Shown in pieces: positions 21,062-34,843 of a stretch of 64,000 bases of DNA. Position 1 is the stretch's first letter, and each line of letters begins with the position of its first letter. The position numbers were made by a program, and so were the translations under genes. The stretch is from Linyphia triangularis (Eukaryota > Arthropoda > Arachnida > Araneae > Linyphiidae). The stretch is from assembly GCA_963978545.1 (NCBI GenBank), contig OZ021723.1, positions 94,346,002 to 94,410,001 of the forward strand, written 5' to 3'. The notes under the pieces are model-generated. The model was not told the origin of the DNA. It searched no databases and saw nothing but the letters and a program-made list of their open reading frames with translations.

Positions 21062-21600
21062 TAATATACATGGTGTTCCAAATAGATTGGAACGCGGCTT
21101 AATTCTTAACCTATTAGAGATAAGGGGACAATGTGAATTTCAAAAGTGTTTTAAAAACAAGTAAGGAATAAGACCTTGTTAATAAAAAATATTTCCCGTA
21201 AATTTAAAAAAATATATACATACTCTTTTTAATTTTTATACAATCCTTCTATATAAATTTGATACACTGGAAATTTCTTATTTTTAATTCTACAACATCC
21301 TTACAAAAAATCCCATGCCTGTATTTTAAAAATTGAGGGAGTTATACTTTATCAAAAAATTGAATGCTGTGCATAGGGACCTTATACCAAAAATAGGATT
21401 GCAAATTTGTTTCATATTGAAAAAGATAAAAAAAATGTATGATAATATTAAGATTAACTCTTGTTGCTTGTTTAGAGTGGATCTGCCTGCACACAAACCT
21501 ATAAATGCTCAAACTGGCCCATTGAAAACTATAATAAAATCACTAGATTGGTTTGAAAGGAGAACAGAATGCCCATCTCAGTTCTCCTTTTCTGATTAAA
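21062..21600 (+). repeat. Dispersed repeat, copy 1
   Basis: It aligns with 59646-60090. Shared phrases are TTAATTCTTNACCTATTAGAGATA, GCATACCTGTAT, GAGTTATACTT, ATAGGGA and GTATGATAATA. One frame is open from 21333 to 21599, but the sister copy does not conserve it, so I do not call a gene. Confidence 0.55.
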
Positions 21601-22377
21601 CGCCGCTTGAATTTTATTTTTGAGGTTGGCTTTGAGCACTTATTCATATTACTCGCCTCCTAAACCAAACTGACTATAAACAAAAGATAATTGGTGCTTG
21701 CAACAGGTATTACTGGAGAAGAAGGCTTTGTTATTGAAATGCACATGAAATTTTTGGACACATATGTTATCGTATTTCTTATCTATAAAATTCTATAGTC
21801 ATTTGAATACGAGCCTTACTTTTCCCGAAGAAATCTCTTTATATTAAAAAAAAAAAAAAGAAAAAAAGTAAGCAACCGGTGCTTTGTCACTAACGTTTCT
21901 CTTGTGCAAGGAAAACTGAAATTTTTTTAACACAAGCATATTGTCTCTTTATTTCGCTATGTATTATCAGAAAATGGCGAATTTTTAATTAGTTTTTTTT
22001 TTTAAATAAAATTTTAAAATTTGGCCGTAATGGTAATCCAATGGGAAAAAGATTTCCCCCTAATCTTCTATCTGAATAAATACTTGAAATATTTACTTTT
22101 TTCCATTGAAAAAATATGGTTAGAATCTTTGAAATATTCTCTTGCTGATGTAATTAAAAATACCGTTGGGTGATAAATATATTCATCATAGGATATGCAT
22201 CATGTTTTAGTGAACACGAAAACTAATTTTTTTTGCTTCGCGTCTCCTCCGCAAGCCAATTTCCCCCCCGCCAAATATATAGTGTAGAAAGGGGGAGAAA
22301 AGAATTACGTCATTTCGACAGCATATATGCATAAATTCCATGTGGGACGTCATTAAGAATATAAAGTCTGATTAATA

Positions 22378-22560
22378 TTTTTAATTGACTCTCGGTTAAC
22401 AATTGACTTTTGGGTTTTACTTGGTTGAATTTTTAATTAGTTTTTTTCAATTACACAATTTAAAATTTTGTAACATAACGTGAAATAACGTGTGTTCTTT
22501 TATTATTAACTTCCTTGGGTTCTTGTGTATTTTTGAATTGGCAACGGTTAATAATTGTTT
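22378..22560 (+). repeat. Direct repeat flanking the Tc1 element, left copy
   Basis: TTAATTGACTCTCG-TAACAATTGACTT... through GTATTTTTGAATTGGCAACG recurs at 24603-24781. The two copies lie either side of the Tc1 transposon at 23219-24443 and are about 2.2 kb apart, so this is a local duplication or two insertions of one short element. Confidence 0.7.
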
Positions 22561-23216
22561 TTTATTCTATCTATTGTAAAAGTTCGTTGTGAAATGTTTG
22601 TATTCAAACTCTGTCATTCCTGTATTTTAGTTAATTTTTATTATTCGTTAATAATTTCAGATTGCCGACTATGAGTTTGGTTTTGTTGTAACGATAATTG
22701 TCGAAATTGTCAATTAGTAAATGGTTTTCTAAATTGGGCGTACCATGAATTTTAAATAAACGATCGGTATATATTTTTGGTGTGCATACAAAAGTGTTTT
22801 AATTTTTGTTGGTACCCCGCAGCGACAATGATTTTCTTATTTTCTGAGCGTTAATATGTAAAAATATACTGGCAACAATATTTTCTTATATTGAGTGTAT
22901 AATGCTTTTCATGTCAAATTTTAAGTTTATGTGTCATTGATATTTTAATAATATCAACTATTAGTTTGTTTTTTTGTGTTCACGATATCTGTTTTTCTTG
23001 CGATTGATTGTGAATTCTCCTTCACGTTGGTCACCCTGAAAAATTATTTCAAAATAAAGACCATAAAAATAAAAGAAATACTCGTTATTGTTTTGTAAAT
23101 GATTTCAGTATTGGGGGTGAAGGGCATGCAAAATAATTATCTGCTAACGGTTAAAAGCATATGAAGGGTAATTGAAATTGTCATTAATATTTCATTTACA
23201 TCGTCCCACCCACTAC
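22561..23216. other. Intergenic AT-rich sequence
   Basis: No supported feature is seen. Confidence 0.4.
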
Positions 23217-23218
23217 TA

Positions 23219-24443
23219 CACTATCTGGCCAAAAGTATCCGGACACCCCTTAAAAAAGTGGTTCTGGCGAGTGACGCAATTTGATACGTAATTGAAAGCT
23301 ATAAAAGTGTTGGTAGTGGTTTGTCAGATTGTATTTATGCGTTTGTGAGGCAATGAGTAAGTTAAAGGAGCTTAGTGAGTTTGATCGTGGCATAATAGTG
23401 GGATGCCACCTTTGTGGGAAATCAGTTCGTGAGATTGCGGACATTCTACAGAAGCCTAAATCCACTGTGAGTGATGTAATTGTGAAGTGGAAACGTCGAG
23501 GCAGTGAAACGGCAGAAAAACGAACCGGTAGGCCGAAAACACTTAGTGAAAGCAGCCGCAGAACTCTGAAAAGGGTAGTGAAACAAAATCGCAAGTCCTC
23601 GTTGGTGGAAATTTCTCAGGAGTTCCAAAGTTCATCAGGCGTTAGTGTTAGCTGCAGGACTATCCGTCGGAAGTTAAAAGACTTGGGATTCCATGGTCGT
23701 GCAGCCGCTCACAAGCCGAACATCACTCCACAGAATGCGAAGCATCGATTGCAATGGTGTAGAGCTCACCGTCATTGGACTGTGGACATGTGGAAAAATG
23801 TTCTTTGGAGTGATGAATCTCGATTTACAGTCTGGCAGTCGGATGGACGAGTCTGGGTTTGGCGGATGCCCGGGGAATGTTTCTTTAGTGACTACTGCAT
23901 TGTGCCGACTGTTAAGTTTGGTGGTGGAAGCATAATCATAATGGTGTAGGGGTGTTTCTCGTGGTTTGGCCTGGGTCCGCTAGTTCCTGTGGTTGGAAAC
24001 ATGAACTCTGAGATGTATGTGGACATTCTGGACAATGCTGCACTCCCAATTCTATGGCAATATTTCGGGGAAGGCCCATTTCTCTTCCAGCAGGACAACT
24101 GCTCCATTTACACATCGAGGCTTGCACAGACGTGGTTTTACAAAATGGGTGTTCAAAAACTGGACTGGCCTTCTCAGAGCCCCGATCTAAATCCCACAGA
24201 ACTCCTTTGGGACGAATTAGAGAGCATATTACGTAGCCAACCAAATCGACCATCTTCACTGCAAGCACTCACTTCAGCTGTGATGGACGCCTGGAAGGCA
24301 ATTCCTATGGTCACCTATCAAAAATTGGTGGAAAGTCTTCCCAAACGTGTGCACGCTGTCATCGATGCAAAAGTGAGACCAACATCATATTAATATGTGC
24401 CTCAGGACGCTCTGGGTGTCGGGATACTTTTGGCCAGATAGTG
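23219..24443 (+). mobile_element. Tc1-type DNA transposon, nearly intact
   Basis: Terminal inverted repeats of about 30 bases start CACTATCTGGCCAAAAGTATCC at the left (first 20 shown by CACTATCTGGCCAAAAGTAT) and are mirrored at the right end, with one mismatch. TA flanks both sides (23217-23218 and 24444-24445), the Tc1/mariner target duplication. Total length is 1225 bp, normal for the group. The single transposase frame is broken by one nonsense codon. Confidence 0.95.
23353..24393 (+). pseudogene. Tc1 transposase with one in-frame nonsense codon
   Basis: This DDE transposase cuts and pastes the element by binding its inverted repeats. It has 346 codons from ATG 23353 (MSKLKELSEFDRGIIVG), the usual length. 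The N-terminal paired-type helix-turn-helix (about 1-60) is followed by a GRPK linker near 66-69. Catalytic residues are D154 (WSDES), D248 (QQDN) and E283 (NPTE), with 34 residues between the last two, which is the DD34E Tc1 signature. Codon 199 is TAG at 23947-23949, where relatives have Trp in the V-W-G-C-F-S block; TGG to TAG is one base. The frame is the same on both sides and everything else is intact. The upstream TTG at 23329 is not needed as a start. Confidence 0.93.
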
Positions 24444-24602
24444 TATTAATGATTTCAGTTTGAACCTACATACAGACACACGTTGGATTTTACATAGAGT
24501 GTTTAGGATATCTGGTAAGTTCCCTGATTCTCCCCAATGTTCTCTCCAAAGTAAGTTCCCCAATGATTTTCTTATTTTCTTACCTATTTCATTAACATTA
24601 TA

Positions 24603-24781
24603 AAGTCTGATTTAAACATTTTAATTGACTCTCGACTAACAATTGACTTTCTGCTTTTATTTGGTTTAATTTTTAATTAGTTTTTTTTAATTACACATTT
24701 TAAGATTTTGCAAAATCTGCTTGTGTTCTTTTATTATTAACTTTCTTGGATTCTTTTGTATTTTTGAATTGGCAACGATTG
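24603..24781 (+). repeat. Direct repeat flanking the Tc1 element, right copy
   Basis: It matches 22378-22560 with modest divergence and then runs into a GC-rich block (24781-24832) related in reverse complement to 14003-14045. Confidence 0.7.
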
Positions 24782-24839
24782 CGCGGCGTTCGGGGGTTGG
24801 CGGCCGTTAGCGAGCAGGGGGCGCCACATAGTGCTTTTT

Positions 24840-25735
24840 TAAAATTATGCGAAAAATGCCCTAAGTCATGTCATTTTTTTCTAATATCAAAATTCAGGCA
24901 ATTTTAAAGATAACTTTGTGAGATTTTTGATAATAGTCTTATTGGACGGAAAATAAGAACTTTTTAACTAATCAAATTTGCATAGGAGGTTCGTATAAAA
25001 ATTAAAAGTGTATCTTTTTCAAAATTTACCAATGGATTTTTTTAAATGTGGTCTTCTATCTTACCTTATACTGAAAGTTTTTTCAATTTGCATTTTCCAC
25101 TAATCTCAAACGGATAAAGAAGAAATGCACGTTTCAATTTATTTGAAACAACTTTTGTATGTATAATGTACAGTACAGCAACGTGAAGAAGAATTGTTTA
25201 GCAGAAAGGAATTCGAAATTACTTGAAAACATTTACAGCTGATTTATACCAAACGTCATGATTTCAATATTTTCAGACCAAAATTGAAAAAATAGATATT
25301 ATTAGGAATAAGAAGTAGAGTACACACATTATTATTAGTTACTAGATACAAATTTATTCAGTAATATATGTGTACAAAGTTTCAATGATCATTGCACGAT
25401 GTCAATGTTCATTATACGATGTACTCCTATACAGTTGCGATTAAATATTAAAAATGCTTTGTCTTTTAGCAATGTTGTGAACCTTGTTTTAGTAATCTGA
25501 CTCCACATTTGAGTTTAACATAAATTTATTTGACTTTAATTAACTAAATAAACTCCAAACGATACAACATGCTAAGAACATATTCATGGAATGAAACTAT
25601 TAATAAAACTGCTCGCAAGCAAAAGTTATTCTGCTGTTGCTACGCAACGCACGAGACGTCGTCAGATCATCTAATGCCGATTGAGTTGAAATGTTATACC
25701 AATAGCTCGCGCCGCCACAAAGGTCCCCCACCAGT
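24840..25735. other. Intergenic AT-rich sequence
   Basis: No supported feature is seen before the decayed pol begins. Confidence 0.4.
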
Positions 25736-25739
25736 CCAA

Positions 25740-27414
25740 GTTAATATCCGTAGCGATCGACGAACTGCACCCATCTACCGGACTTGGTAACTGTTACTTC
25801 CGTCGGAGCACTCGTTGAGGAAGCTAGAGTTGCTGAGGGAACTGGATTCGTTGAAGAAATTGGAGTCGCTGAGGGAACTGGAGTCGTTGTGGCAACTGGA
25901 TCTTTCTGGAGCTCGTCGTTCTCCATAAAAGCAGGTTCCAGGCGATTGATCGATACTATGTTACATTACCCGTTAACCTATAACACGAAGAACTTGTCAG
26001 CTCGAGATACGACTCTCTATGGTCCTTTCTAGGGCTGCTCGAGGGGTCGTCTTACTACGTAAGTTCTAACAAACACATGGGACGTTCGGTGAAAATCTCC
26101 GTGAATGAAGGCACCTTGCTTAGAGTGATTTGAGAAGGAGACAGGAAGTACCTCTCTTATCTCTGCACGTAGCCTTCTCATAAACTCAGCCAGCGAGATA
26201 TCTTCTGACCCTGAGGAATTGCTAAAATAATCACTAGGAAGTCGCAAAGTCGTCCCATACACCTTTTCTGCAGTAGTTGTCTGGATATCGTCTCTGAAAC
26301 TGCAACGACTCCCCAAGAGGACAGTCGTGAGGATGTCACACCACCTTTCTGGGCTGTGGCACTTGATGGTTGCCTTAAGCCTGGCTGTGCATATGCTTTG
26401 CGACTTCATTACTCATTGGATGATAGGCAGTGGTTCTGATCCAATGTACTCCTAAGAACTTAGTAAGAGAAGCAAAAAGGTTGCTTTCAAATATAGTTCA
26501 CCGGTCACTAGTTACAATATTGGGTACACCAAAACGAGTAATCTAATTAGCGTAAAAACCTGTGCTACCGTCTCAGCTATCTGATCCTTTATTGGAATGG
26601 CTTCAGGCTATCTTCTGTACCTATCTACAAAGTCAAAATGTATCGACAGTCTCGCGATGGAGGCAAGGGTCCCACAATGTCAATGTAGACATGTGAACAT
26701 CTGGCGTTAGGTAAAGGAAATAACTGGAGTACTGGTTTATTGTGGCTTTGCACTTTTGACTTTTGGCAAGGTATGCAAATCCTACACCAATTAACCTACA
26801 CCAAATTAATCCTACACCAAGACAAAACACTTACGAACTACATCAGTCGTAGACTTAATGCCAGGGTGAGAAAGTCCATGCCAAATATCAAACGCCCTGC
26901 GACGAAATGAAACTGGCACTTAGGGCCTCATAGTACCATTGGATACATCACAAAAAATACTTCGGCTTGATGAATGGAATGTCAAAGGCTTCAACTCAAG
27001 ACAAGAATCGGCGCCGATCAAAGGTAGCTCGTATCTTCTCATCAGAATCCTGCTCGACGGCCATTTTGTCGTAGTTTAAAGGTCCTGCGATCTGAATTGC
27101 AGAAATACGGGAAAACGCGTCAGCAACTGGATTCTTGCCGCCAGAAATGAGACCGAAATCCGTGGTAAATTGATTGATAAATTCGAGATGTTTCTGTATC
27201 TCGAAGAATATCTACCTGTTTCTTGCTGAAATGCATATATTACAGGTTTATGATGAGTTAGAACATTAAATTCGCGTCCTTCTACAGTATGTCTAAAATG
27301 ACGAATCGCAGAATATATCGCCAACAATTCTCGATCGCAAGTGCTATATTTGCACTCAGCTGGTGTCAATTTACGCGAAATAAATCTTAAAGGTTCTAAA
27401 CCTTTAAAGCACAA
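25740..27414 (-). pseudogene. Decayed Gypsy pol (RNase H to C-terminus)
   Basis: On the minus strand, in order: an RNase H block near 27414-27200 (FISRKLTPAECKYSTCDREL, HTVEGREFNVLTHHKP), an integrase zinc/core region near 26830-26640 with Q-K-C-K and a degraded VHMSTLTLWDP block, an integrase C-terminal region near 26409-26040, and a tail near 25930-25741 ending in VTKSGRWVQFVDRYGY. Several stops and shifts separate these blocks. It is a different Gypsy lineage from the intact element at 14650. No LTR, gag or protease is recognised beside it, so it is a truncated fossil. Confidence 0.85.
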
Positions 27415-27980
27415 TATCCTGATTATTAAACTGGTTACTCCAAATTTTGTAGTTTACAAAATGTTCTTCTAATTAAAGATACTCTTTCAAACCAGTTGTA
27501 AGCACTCCATACACAAAAAAATTGCATATAAGGCTGTTTAGAATAAAGCTGCAGTACATTTGACAATTCAGGAAACAACTCTTACGTTAAGAGACTGCAG
27601 AAAATAATTAAGCTTGGCAGTTTCCTAGGAAAATATGTGTGAAAATTGTCGAGATGAAAAACTTCTTTCAATGAAAAGTGTAAGCACGAAGTATAAACCC
27701 GAAATTCCCTTGTATTTGAATCGGTAGGAAAAACATCACCGTGGCATCAAGATGCTTGAAATCAGATCTTGGAAAGGTTGTGTGGCAGAACTGTTCGATA
27801 AGATTAAAAACTGCTGTACTAGATTTTTCAAGAACACGTTCAAACTAAACAAATTCAGTCTGACATGATCGATTCGTCAAGCGCAATTGAAATCAAAGGA
27901 ATTCGAAGGGTACATTCAATTATATATTTGTAATTCTGTATTGTCTTTTTTATAATAATTCTGGAACCCTGAAATCAACC
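27415..27980. other. Intergenic, possibly the degraded 5' part of the fossil pol
   Basis: No domain can be recognised. The sequence is less AT-extreme than its surroundings, but frames are broken throughout. Confidence 0.3.
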
Positions 27981-27983
27981 ATA

Positions 27984-28288
27984 GTTCAGAAATATTCTCA
28001 GCCTGATGTGAATGATCTGCTAGAAATTGAAATTATTGTGGGAAAATTTATTTTACAAAAGTTACAAGGAAAAATGATAAAAATAATTTAGTTTGTCAAG
28101 TTTTAAGAAACATTGAGAAAAAGGACTTACGAAATCCTCATTTGAAAAAAGTATTGAACAAAAAATTTCCATATGTTGAAAATTCTAAGCAATATGAACT
28201 GGACAGGAATGCTGTTCAAATACTGTCAACACCTTTAACATCAGTTCGACTTGTCATATTAAATGAATATGTTAATGCGCATGAATAG
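27984..28288 (+). pseudogene. Unrecognised coding remnant with one frameshift
   Basis: A frame starting QKYSQPDVNDLLEIEIIVGK at about 27984 runs open to about 28080. After a one-base shift a second frame continues for over 60 codons, including LRNPHLKKVLNKKFPYVENS and LTSVRLVILNEYVNAHE, to TAG at 28286-28288. The residues are mixed and protein-like, unlike the low-complexity frames around. There is no ATG. It could be a dead gene exon or a transposon-derived protein; I do not recognise the family. Confidence 0.4.
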
Positions 28289-28748
28289 TACATAGAATTT
28301 TCGGTATTTTTTTTATTAACTTGTGTTGCTATAATTGTTTAACTTAAATCTCATTTATGTGTATTTTGTCAAGATATATTTGTTCCCATCATAACTACTA
28401 ACTTTAAGTGTGTCTGGATTAATGATTTATGCAAAGAAATGCAATAATAGGACATAAAAAATCATTTTGTACTCTGTTCCATATGAGATTGCCCTATCAC
28501 AACCCTGAACGGTCATTAAAAATTAAATTAAAAAAACAGGATTTCAAATGTATGCATATATTATTTTTTAAAAATAATTTTAGCTTCTATTTCAACTATA
28601 ACAAAAAATGCAACCTTGAAACCATTGTACATTGACTGAAATAAATTTGCCGAGTGTTTCATGTAGAAAACAATTCTACAAACTGTCGAATACATGATAG
28701 CTACAGTTTTAATTACTAAATTTTTATATATGCTCAAATGTATGTGAA

Positions 28749-29580
<832 letters not shown>

Positions 29581-31655
29581 AAAAATATGTAATGGAGAAC
29601 AAGGGCATAGACTTTTTATGATAAAAATTAAGTCCATGAAAAGTTTCGGCTTTATTGACAAATAAAAAATTATTCGGTGTCGAAAACGTGTACGTACATA
29701 CGTCACATACTGGATCATGGACGGCCCTGAACGACTTTTGTACGATTGTATTATGGTGTTAATTTCTACTGATGTGTAACAAATTGTCGATTTCTTTGGG
29801 AAGAATAAATTAATTTTGTAATACTGTGATCATTCATCGGAAAAAGTAATTATAATACAAGCAATCATAATTGCATAACATTAATGGAATTTGCAAATCA
29901 TTTGTAACTCTGTTCCTGGATGACTTGAAAAAAAAAAGAAAAAAAGAAAAAAGATATCGATGGCAGAACCAATTGACACAAGTACTCTTTACTGGAAGGT
30001 AACACAACGCGAAGCTTTTTTCTAGGAATAGAGAAGTTTTCGAAAAAAGGATTACTCGTCGAACTAAGGCAAAAATGCATAAGGGAAATATTTTAGTTGC
30101 GTAGCAAGAATGAAGATGGAAACACATGAAAAAACTAATTCAACAAAAACTTACAAGTAAAAATTTTTATAAACAAAAACTAGTCTATTATTCTAACTGA
30201 AGGGCACTGTGTTTTCCGACTTAGACAGCTGCGGCCCAGCATAACCTGATTAAAATTGGTTAACAAGTTATGGACATTTACTATAGACAAAAACACATTT
30301 TTTTGCAAAGCCGTCTACTTTAGTCAACATCTGAGGTTTCACTTGTTCATTTGCTGAAAATATTTCTGCTCCAAGGATAGTGTCACGAGTTGATTAACAC
30401 TGGCGCAATGAAAAAATTCCTCCATTGTTTTGATAAAAATTCAGTGTGAAATGTGTAATACATTTAATGATGTATATTTTAGAAAAGTATTAAAGTACCA
30501 GTGCACATTGGAAATTGGTAAATTCAGTGAAAATATTAAATTTTGTTTTTTTACTCTAAAATATTCTTGAGCGAGTTTTTTTTTTCTTTCAATATCGTAC
30601 TATGATTTTTATGATATGAAAAATATTTGCTACAGCAGGTACATTTTTATGAAGGTGTATCATGTTAAACTATCGCTAACTTTAAACTTTATATGTAAGG
30701 GACTAGTCTTTTTCAGGGTAAGACATTTTTTTAACAGAGATAATTTCAGGAATCAAGCAATTAAATGTTTTTATTATAATCTAAAGGAGAAAATACAGTG
30801 CAAGGAACTTACAAGAATCTAATCTATCGTTGCAATAATTAATCTTGATTCTTTTATAAATAATGAGTAATTTTAAATACTTTCAAAACAAAATTCTTTG
30901 AAAGTAAACCTATTTAAGTTGCCTTTACAATTTTAGTAGGTTTCCTGTAGCGAATCATTGTATTTCATTTGCAATTAAAATTCTAAATATATAACAAATT
31001 ATGACTGGTGCAATTATATCCTAATTAAGTAATAAAATTATAATACCTTCATTAAATGTCATCAAATGGAACATTTTTTAATGCAGATAAGTTAACTTTT
31101 TAATACTGATTAAATGCTGAAAAATTGTAAGTTTAGTTAAAAAATTAAAGAAAGAACTTTAAAAGTGTACTGGTATTTAATCGATACCTTTAAGATTGAA
31201 ATAAAGCATTCTAAAAATATCTAGTTGGGGAAACACAAACAGCATTAAATTTTCACCTACAATTGCAACGTGATATAATTGCGTCTTTTATCAAATTCTT
31301 CGAATTCGTTTTTTATTCGTCATTTATATATAAAAATAAAACCTTAAAAACAACAGAATCCTTTGAAAAATATTACATGAAATCTAGACGTTTCGTTTAT
31401 TTTTTATTTGAGCAAAATTACTTAGGTTTGGGTATCAGATTGAAATATTTTTGAAGGCGTATTTTATAATGGAACGTGCAAGAACTACTAAAAAATAACT
31501 CTTTTATTGCTTTTAAATTGAAATATTAGTATAAAATATTCAAATTAAACTTTGGATATTACTTTTAAAGCTATTACTTAAATTGTAATTTTCTGCTTCT
31601 AAAATACACTTAAGTATTTAAAAGAGTTTATGAAAGCCTTGTCCTTCTGCCTAAA

Positions 31656-32435
31656 ATCATAAAAGTAACAGAATCATAGACAAAATTAAATTGCAATGGA
31701 ATAGCTGGTTATATATTAAATGAAAAGTATCGTTTAGATGTTACACTCATCTGTTTTACATCAGTTTCAATGTCCCCAAAAGATTAATTTTATATAAATA
31801 TTAATAAAAAAAAAAAAAAAAAAAATACAAGCAGAGAAGCTTTGAAAATTGATCGGAATTGTGCCTACATTAAAACTTCATCGGAAGCTCACATCATGAC
31901 TGAAAATAGAGATATCTGTTTAGAACTTGGATATTTGGTAACAAGTTTTTTCGCCAACTTGCTGATATTTCATTTATAATTTTTATTTTATTGGGAGAGT
32001 GTCTCTTGTATGTCGTCAACCTTAACAAAGAATGATTTCAAGTCATTGAAAGTTACCAAACAGTACATTATTTTTTCGTGCATGCTGTATCATAATAAAA
32101 CTCATGTAGAAGAAGCGATGGTTTAATGACAATTTTTGTGACTCCAACTTGTTGCGTGATCACCAAGTCCTCCCAGTTCCCATACATGGGGGTGGCATAG
32201 CCAAGTCTTCTGCTGGAATCTTCTGCTTGATGTTGCCTCTAAATTAAGAAGTTCCACATACGATCGGCAGTGCTACCATCTACCGAGTAGCTACCGAAAA
32301 GAGGTATAAATGAACTCTTCGGTGATTATAGGAAGTCTAGCGCACTCTCTCTCACGAGCGAGTGTGTGTTAACATCCTGTGAAATACTACCAACTACCGA
32401 ACTTCAGAAAATGGGGTTGGTACAAAATGTTTAAA
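31656..32435. other. Intergenic sequence
   Basis: It contains an A-run (31807-31824) and, near 32284-32335, a short inverted motif (CCGAAAAGAG...CTCTTCGG). No gene is recognised. Confidence 0.4.
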
Positions 32436-32439
32436 AAAG

Positions 32440-32965
32440 CAGAAGTGTCTTTTGTCCCTATAAGCCTTAATATAAGAAAAAGTTGGTCATGGGACCTGTC
32501 ATTGAAGTTCTAGTCGAAATTGCGTATGCATGTAAGGTAGTAGTTATTGAAACAATTATATGTTTTTCAGTAATTGCTAAAAAAAGGCTCTAACGATTTT
32601 GATCAAAATAGCCGTGTTATCTTATTAAGTGTTTTAAACATCCTCTCCTACGAAATTCTCGTAGAAATGCGATAAAGGCGTAAGAAGTTGAAAAAAAATT
32701 ATATCTTTAACACATAGTTTTTTTCTTCCTTTGAGCATCGTCCATCAATGGATAATGTAGGCATTATCGAAAAGTATATAACAAAATTCGCCTTAATGGC
32801 GTTTTTGTTAGAGTCACTGAAAAAAAAAATCGCCAAAACTGGCCATTTTTTTTAAATGAATAAAAATAGGAAAATTGCTAAAAACACCATTCTAGATCTA
32901 GTTTCAATGCAGTGACCAGTATTACAGTGTAATTGAAAGTTGTGCGAAGTTCAAAACCCCTAATT
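32440..32965 (+). mobile_element. Helentron-like element, copy 2 (degraded)
   Basis: It shares the order of blocks with 50530-51075: a GTCATGGGACCT-type block, CGTAGAAATGCGATAAAGG, TTTGAGCATCG-CCATCAA, then GTGTAATTGAAAGTTGTGCGA and a final CCCCTAA. Plus orientation. Confidence 0.55.
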
Positions 32966-33483
32966 TATATAACGTTTCATCATTCTTCGATGCTTACTTG
33001 TTTGAAGTTTGCTTTTGTTATAATGTCTGGTCTTCGTACTCTAAACCGCTAGTTTGTTCGTTATACTGTCCTCACATTAATGTTCATAGAGATCTTACCA
33101 ATAAGAATGAATTCTGATGTCATTTCTCGGTCGCGTGCTATCACTTGATATTTTCATTGCCATTATACAATTATCATCTTCCAAAGTTTATTAAAGGTGT
33201 CACTGATGTCACCTATTGAAGGTTATGATAGCATTCGTCTAAAAGTGATATTTGCTTTTAATAACAGGGTATCGAAACAATCCATCATCTTCTGATTTTT
33301 AAATGCTTTGTTCTATTTCCATTGTACCACTTTGAAAATAGCTTAAGGTATTGCTTTAAAACCCCTGAGCTTTAACTTAGTGTTAAAAACACATATATGC
33401 TGGTATTAAAAACAGTAATTCACGACCATTAATTCAATTTGTAATAAAAGTAAGGAGTATTCTTTTTATCCTTTATATAATTC

Positions 33484-33995
33484 GATTTTGTGAGTATGGT
33501 TGTTGGCGGGTAGATCTGCGGAGGTCTATTTAACCCTCTTGCCATTATCCAATTCCTGTTGAAACTTGGCAAATAGATTCGATGTCGATGACAATTCATT
33601 GTATCAAATTAGCTGTTACTGTCACTAAAAGGTCTCTTTTATGAAATACTAATAAACCAACTTGCCATTACCCAATTGCCCTAAAATAGCATTTAACCAA
33701 CCATTATAGAAACTCTTTCCTGTTGCCACATTTTTTTGAATAAATAAATAATAAAAATGTTTTAATCAGAATAAATATGAGATATTTGTATGTCAGTGCG
33801 TAAGTCACGTTCATTTTTAATAAATAAATTTTGAAACGTAGTTTACCGCACATTTTACTGATAGAAATGTTTTTGGTATTTAAAATTAGATGCAAACACC
33901 AAGCACGCTCTGCTTACAGAATCGGCGCTGTGTTAATGAATATAAAAATTGGCAGTGCATATAAATGATTTATATTAAAAACTTTGATTTTATGG
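33484..33995 (+). repeat. About 510-bp dispersed repeat, copy 1
   Basis: It aligns with 53905-54425 (plus) and 49795-50290 (minus). Shared phrases are GATCTGCGGAGG, GATTCGATGTCGATGACAAT, AATAGCATTTAACC, TTTTAATCAGAATAAATA and GTTAATGAATATAAAAA. No coding frame is conserved. It is a non-autonomous family of unknown class. Confidence 0.7.
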
Positions 33996-34079
33996 GTTAC
34001 ATTATTTATTAATTTTTAAAAACTTTTTATTAGAAAGCATATAAATTGCTGATTAGACCTATTTTGATCTAATGTTCTG

Positions 34080-34502
34080 AAAAGTAGACATAGACAAGAC
34101 TTGACGAGGCACCTTTGAGTACATTTGAGTGAAAGATTTTAAGGACTATTCTTGGGAGTGAAAGGGAAAATTATTGTTGGCGTAGACGGCACAATAATGA
34201 AATTTACAAATTATATAAGGACCCTGATATTATAAAGTTTATCAAGATCAAATGACTAAACTGGGCTGCTCATGTGTTTAGAATGCATGATTCAAGCCCT
34301 TTAAAGGACAAAGAAGAAGAGGTCGACTTAAATTGTGACGGATAGACGCAGTTGAAAGAGATTTCCGTGATCTAAAGGCTAAGAACTCGAGAATCATTGT
34401 CACCTAGAGGGACGCATGGAAATATCTTCAAAGGAAGGCATTAGTCCACACTGGGCTGTCGTGCTAATTGATGATGAAAAAATCAAAAGTTTTTAAAAAT
34501 CT

Positions 34503-34544
<42 letters not shown>
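34080..34544 (+). pseudogene. 3' end of a non-LTR retrotransposon (LINE) with poly(A)
   Basis: Frames joined across shifts give the typical C-terminal region of LINE reverse transcriptases: ILG/SERENYCWRRRHNNEIYK, LYKDPDIIKFIKI, LNWAAHVFRM, a GRL-type basic linker and a VHTGLSC end, followed by a run of about 40 A (34505-34544). 5' truncation and a poly(A) tail are standard for LINE insertions. It carries stops and is dead. Confidence 0.75.
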
Positions 34545-34545
<1 letters not shown>

Positions 34546-34843
34546 AGCCACTTACTTCTCCCCAAATTCTGTTAGTGAGAATTGATTGCTGCTTTGAATC
34601 TTGGCATAAAAATTAACATGTTTCAATAAAAACTTGTGAATTTAATTAACCATTGCTGTTGTCCATGTTCATCCAAATAAATTAAAATTCAGTTAATAAT
34701 TTAATAATAAGAATAAATTAAAACAACATTTTCAAATTAGGTACATTAGTGTAACAGTCTTTACAGCAAACTTCCAATTATAGTTTTTAACCAATTAGGA
34801 AGCAGAATCATAAGTATTTAATGATTGGTTTAATTTATTCTTA

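Noticed and set aside
24781..24832. GC-rich island as a promoter
   Set aside because: It is the reverse complement of the repeat at 14003-14045, so a repeat end is the simpler reading.
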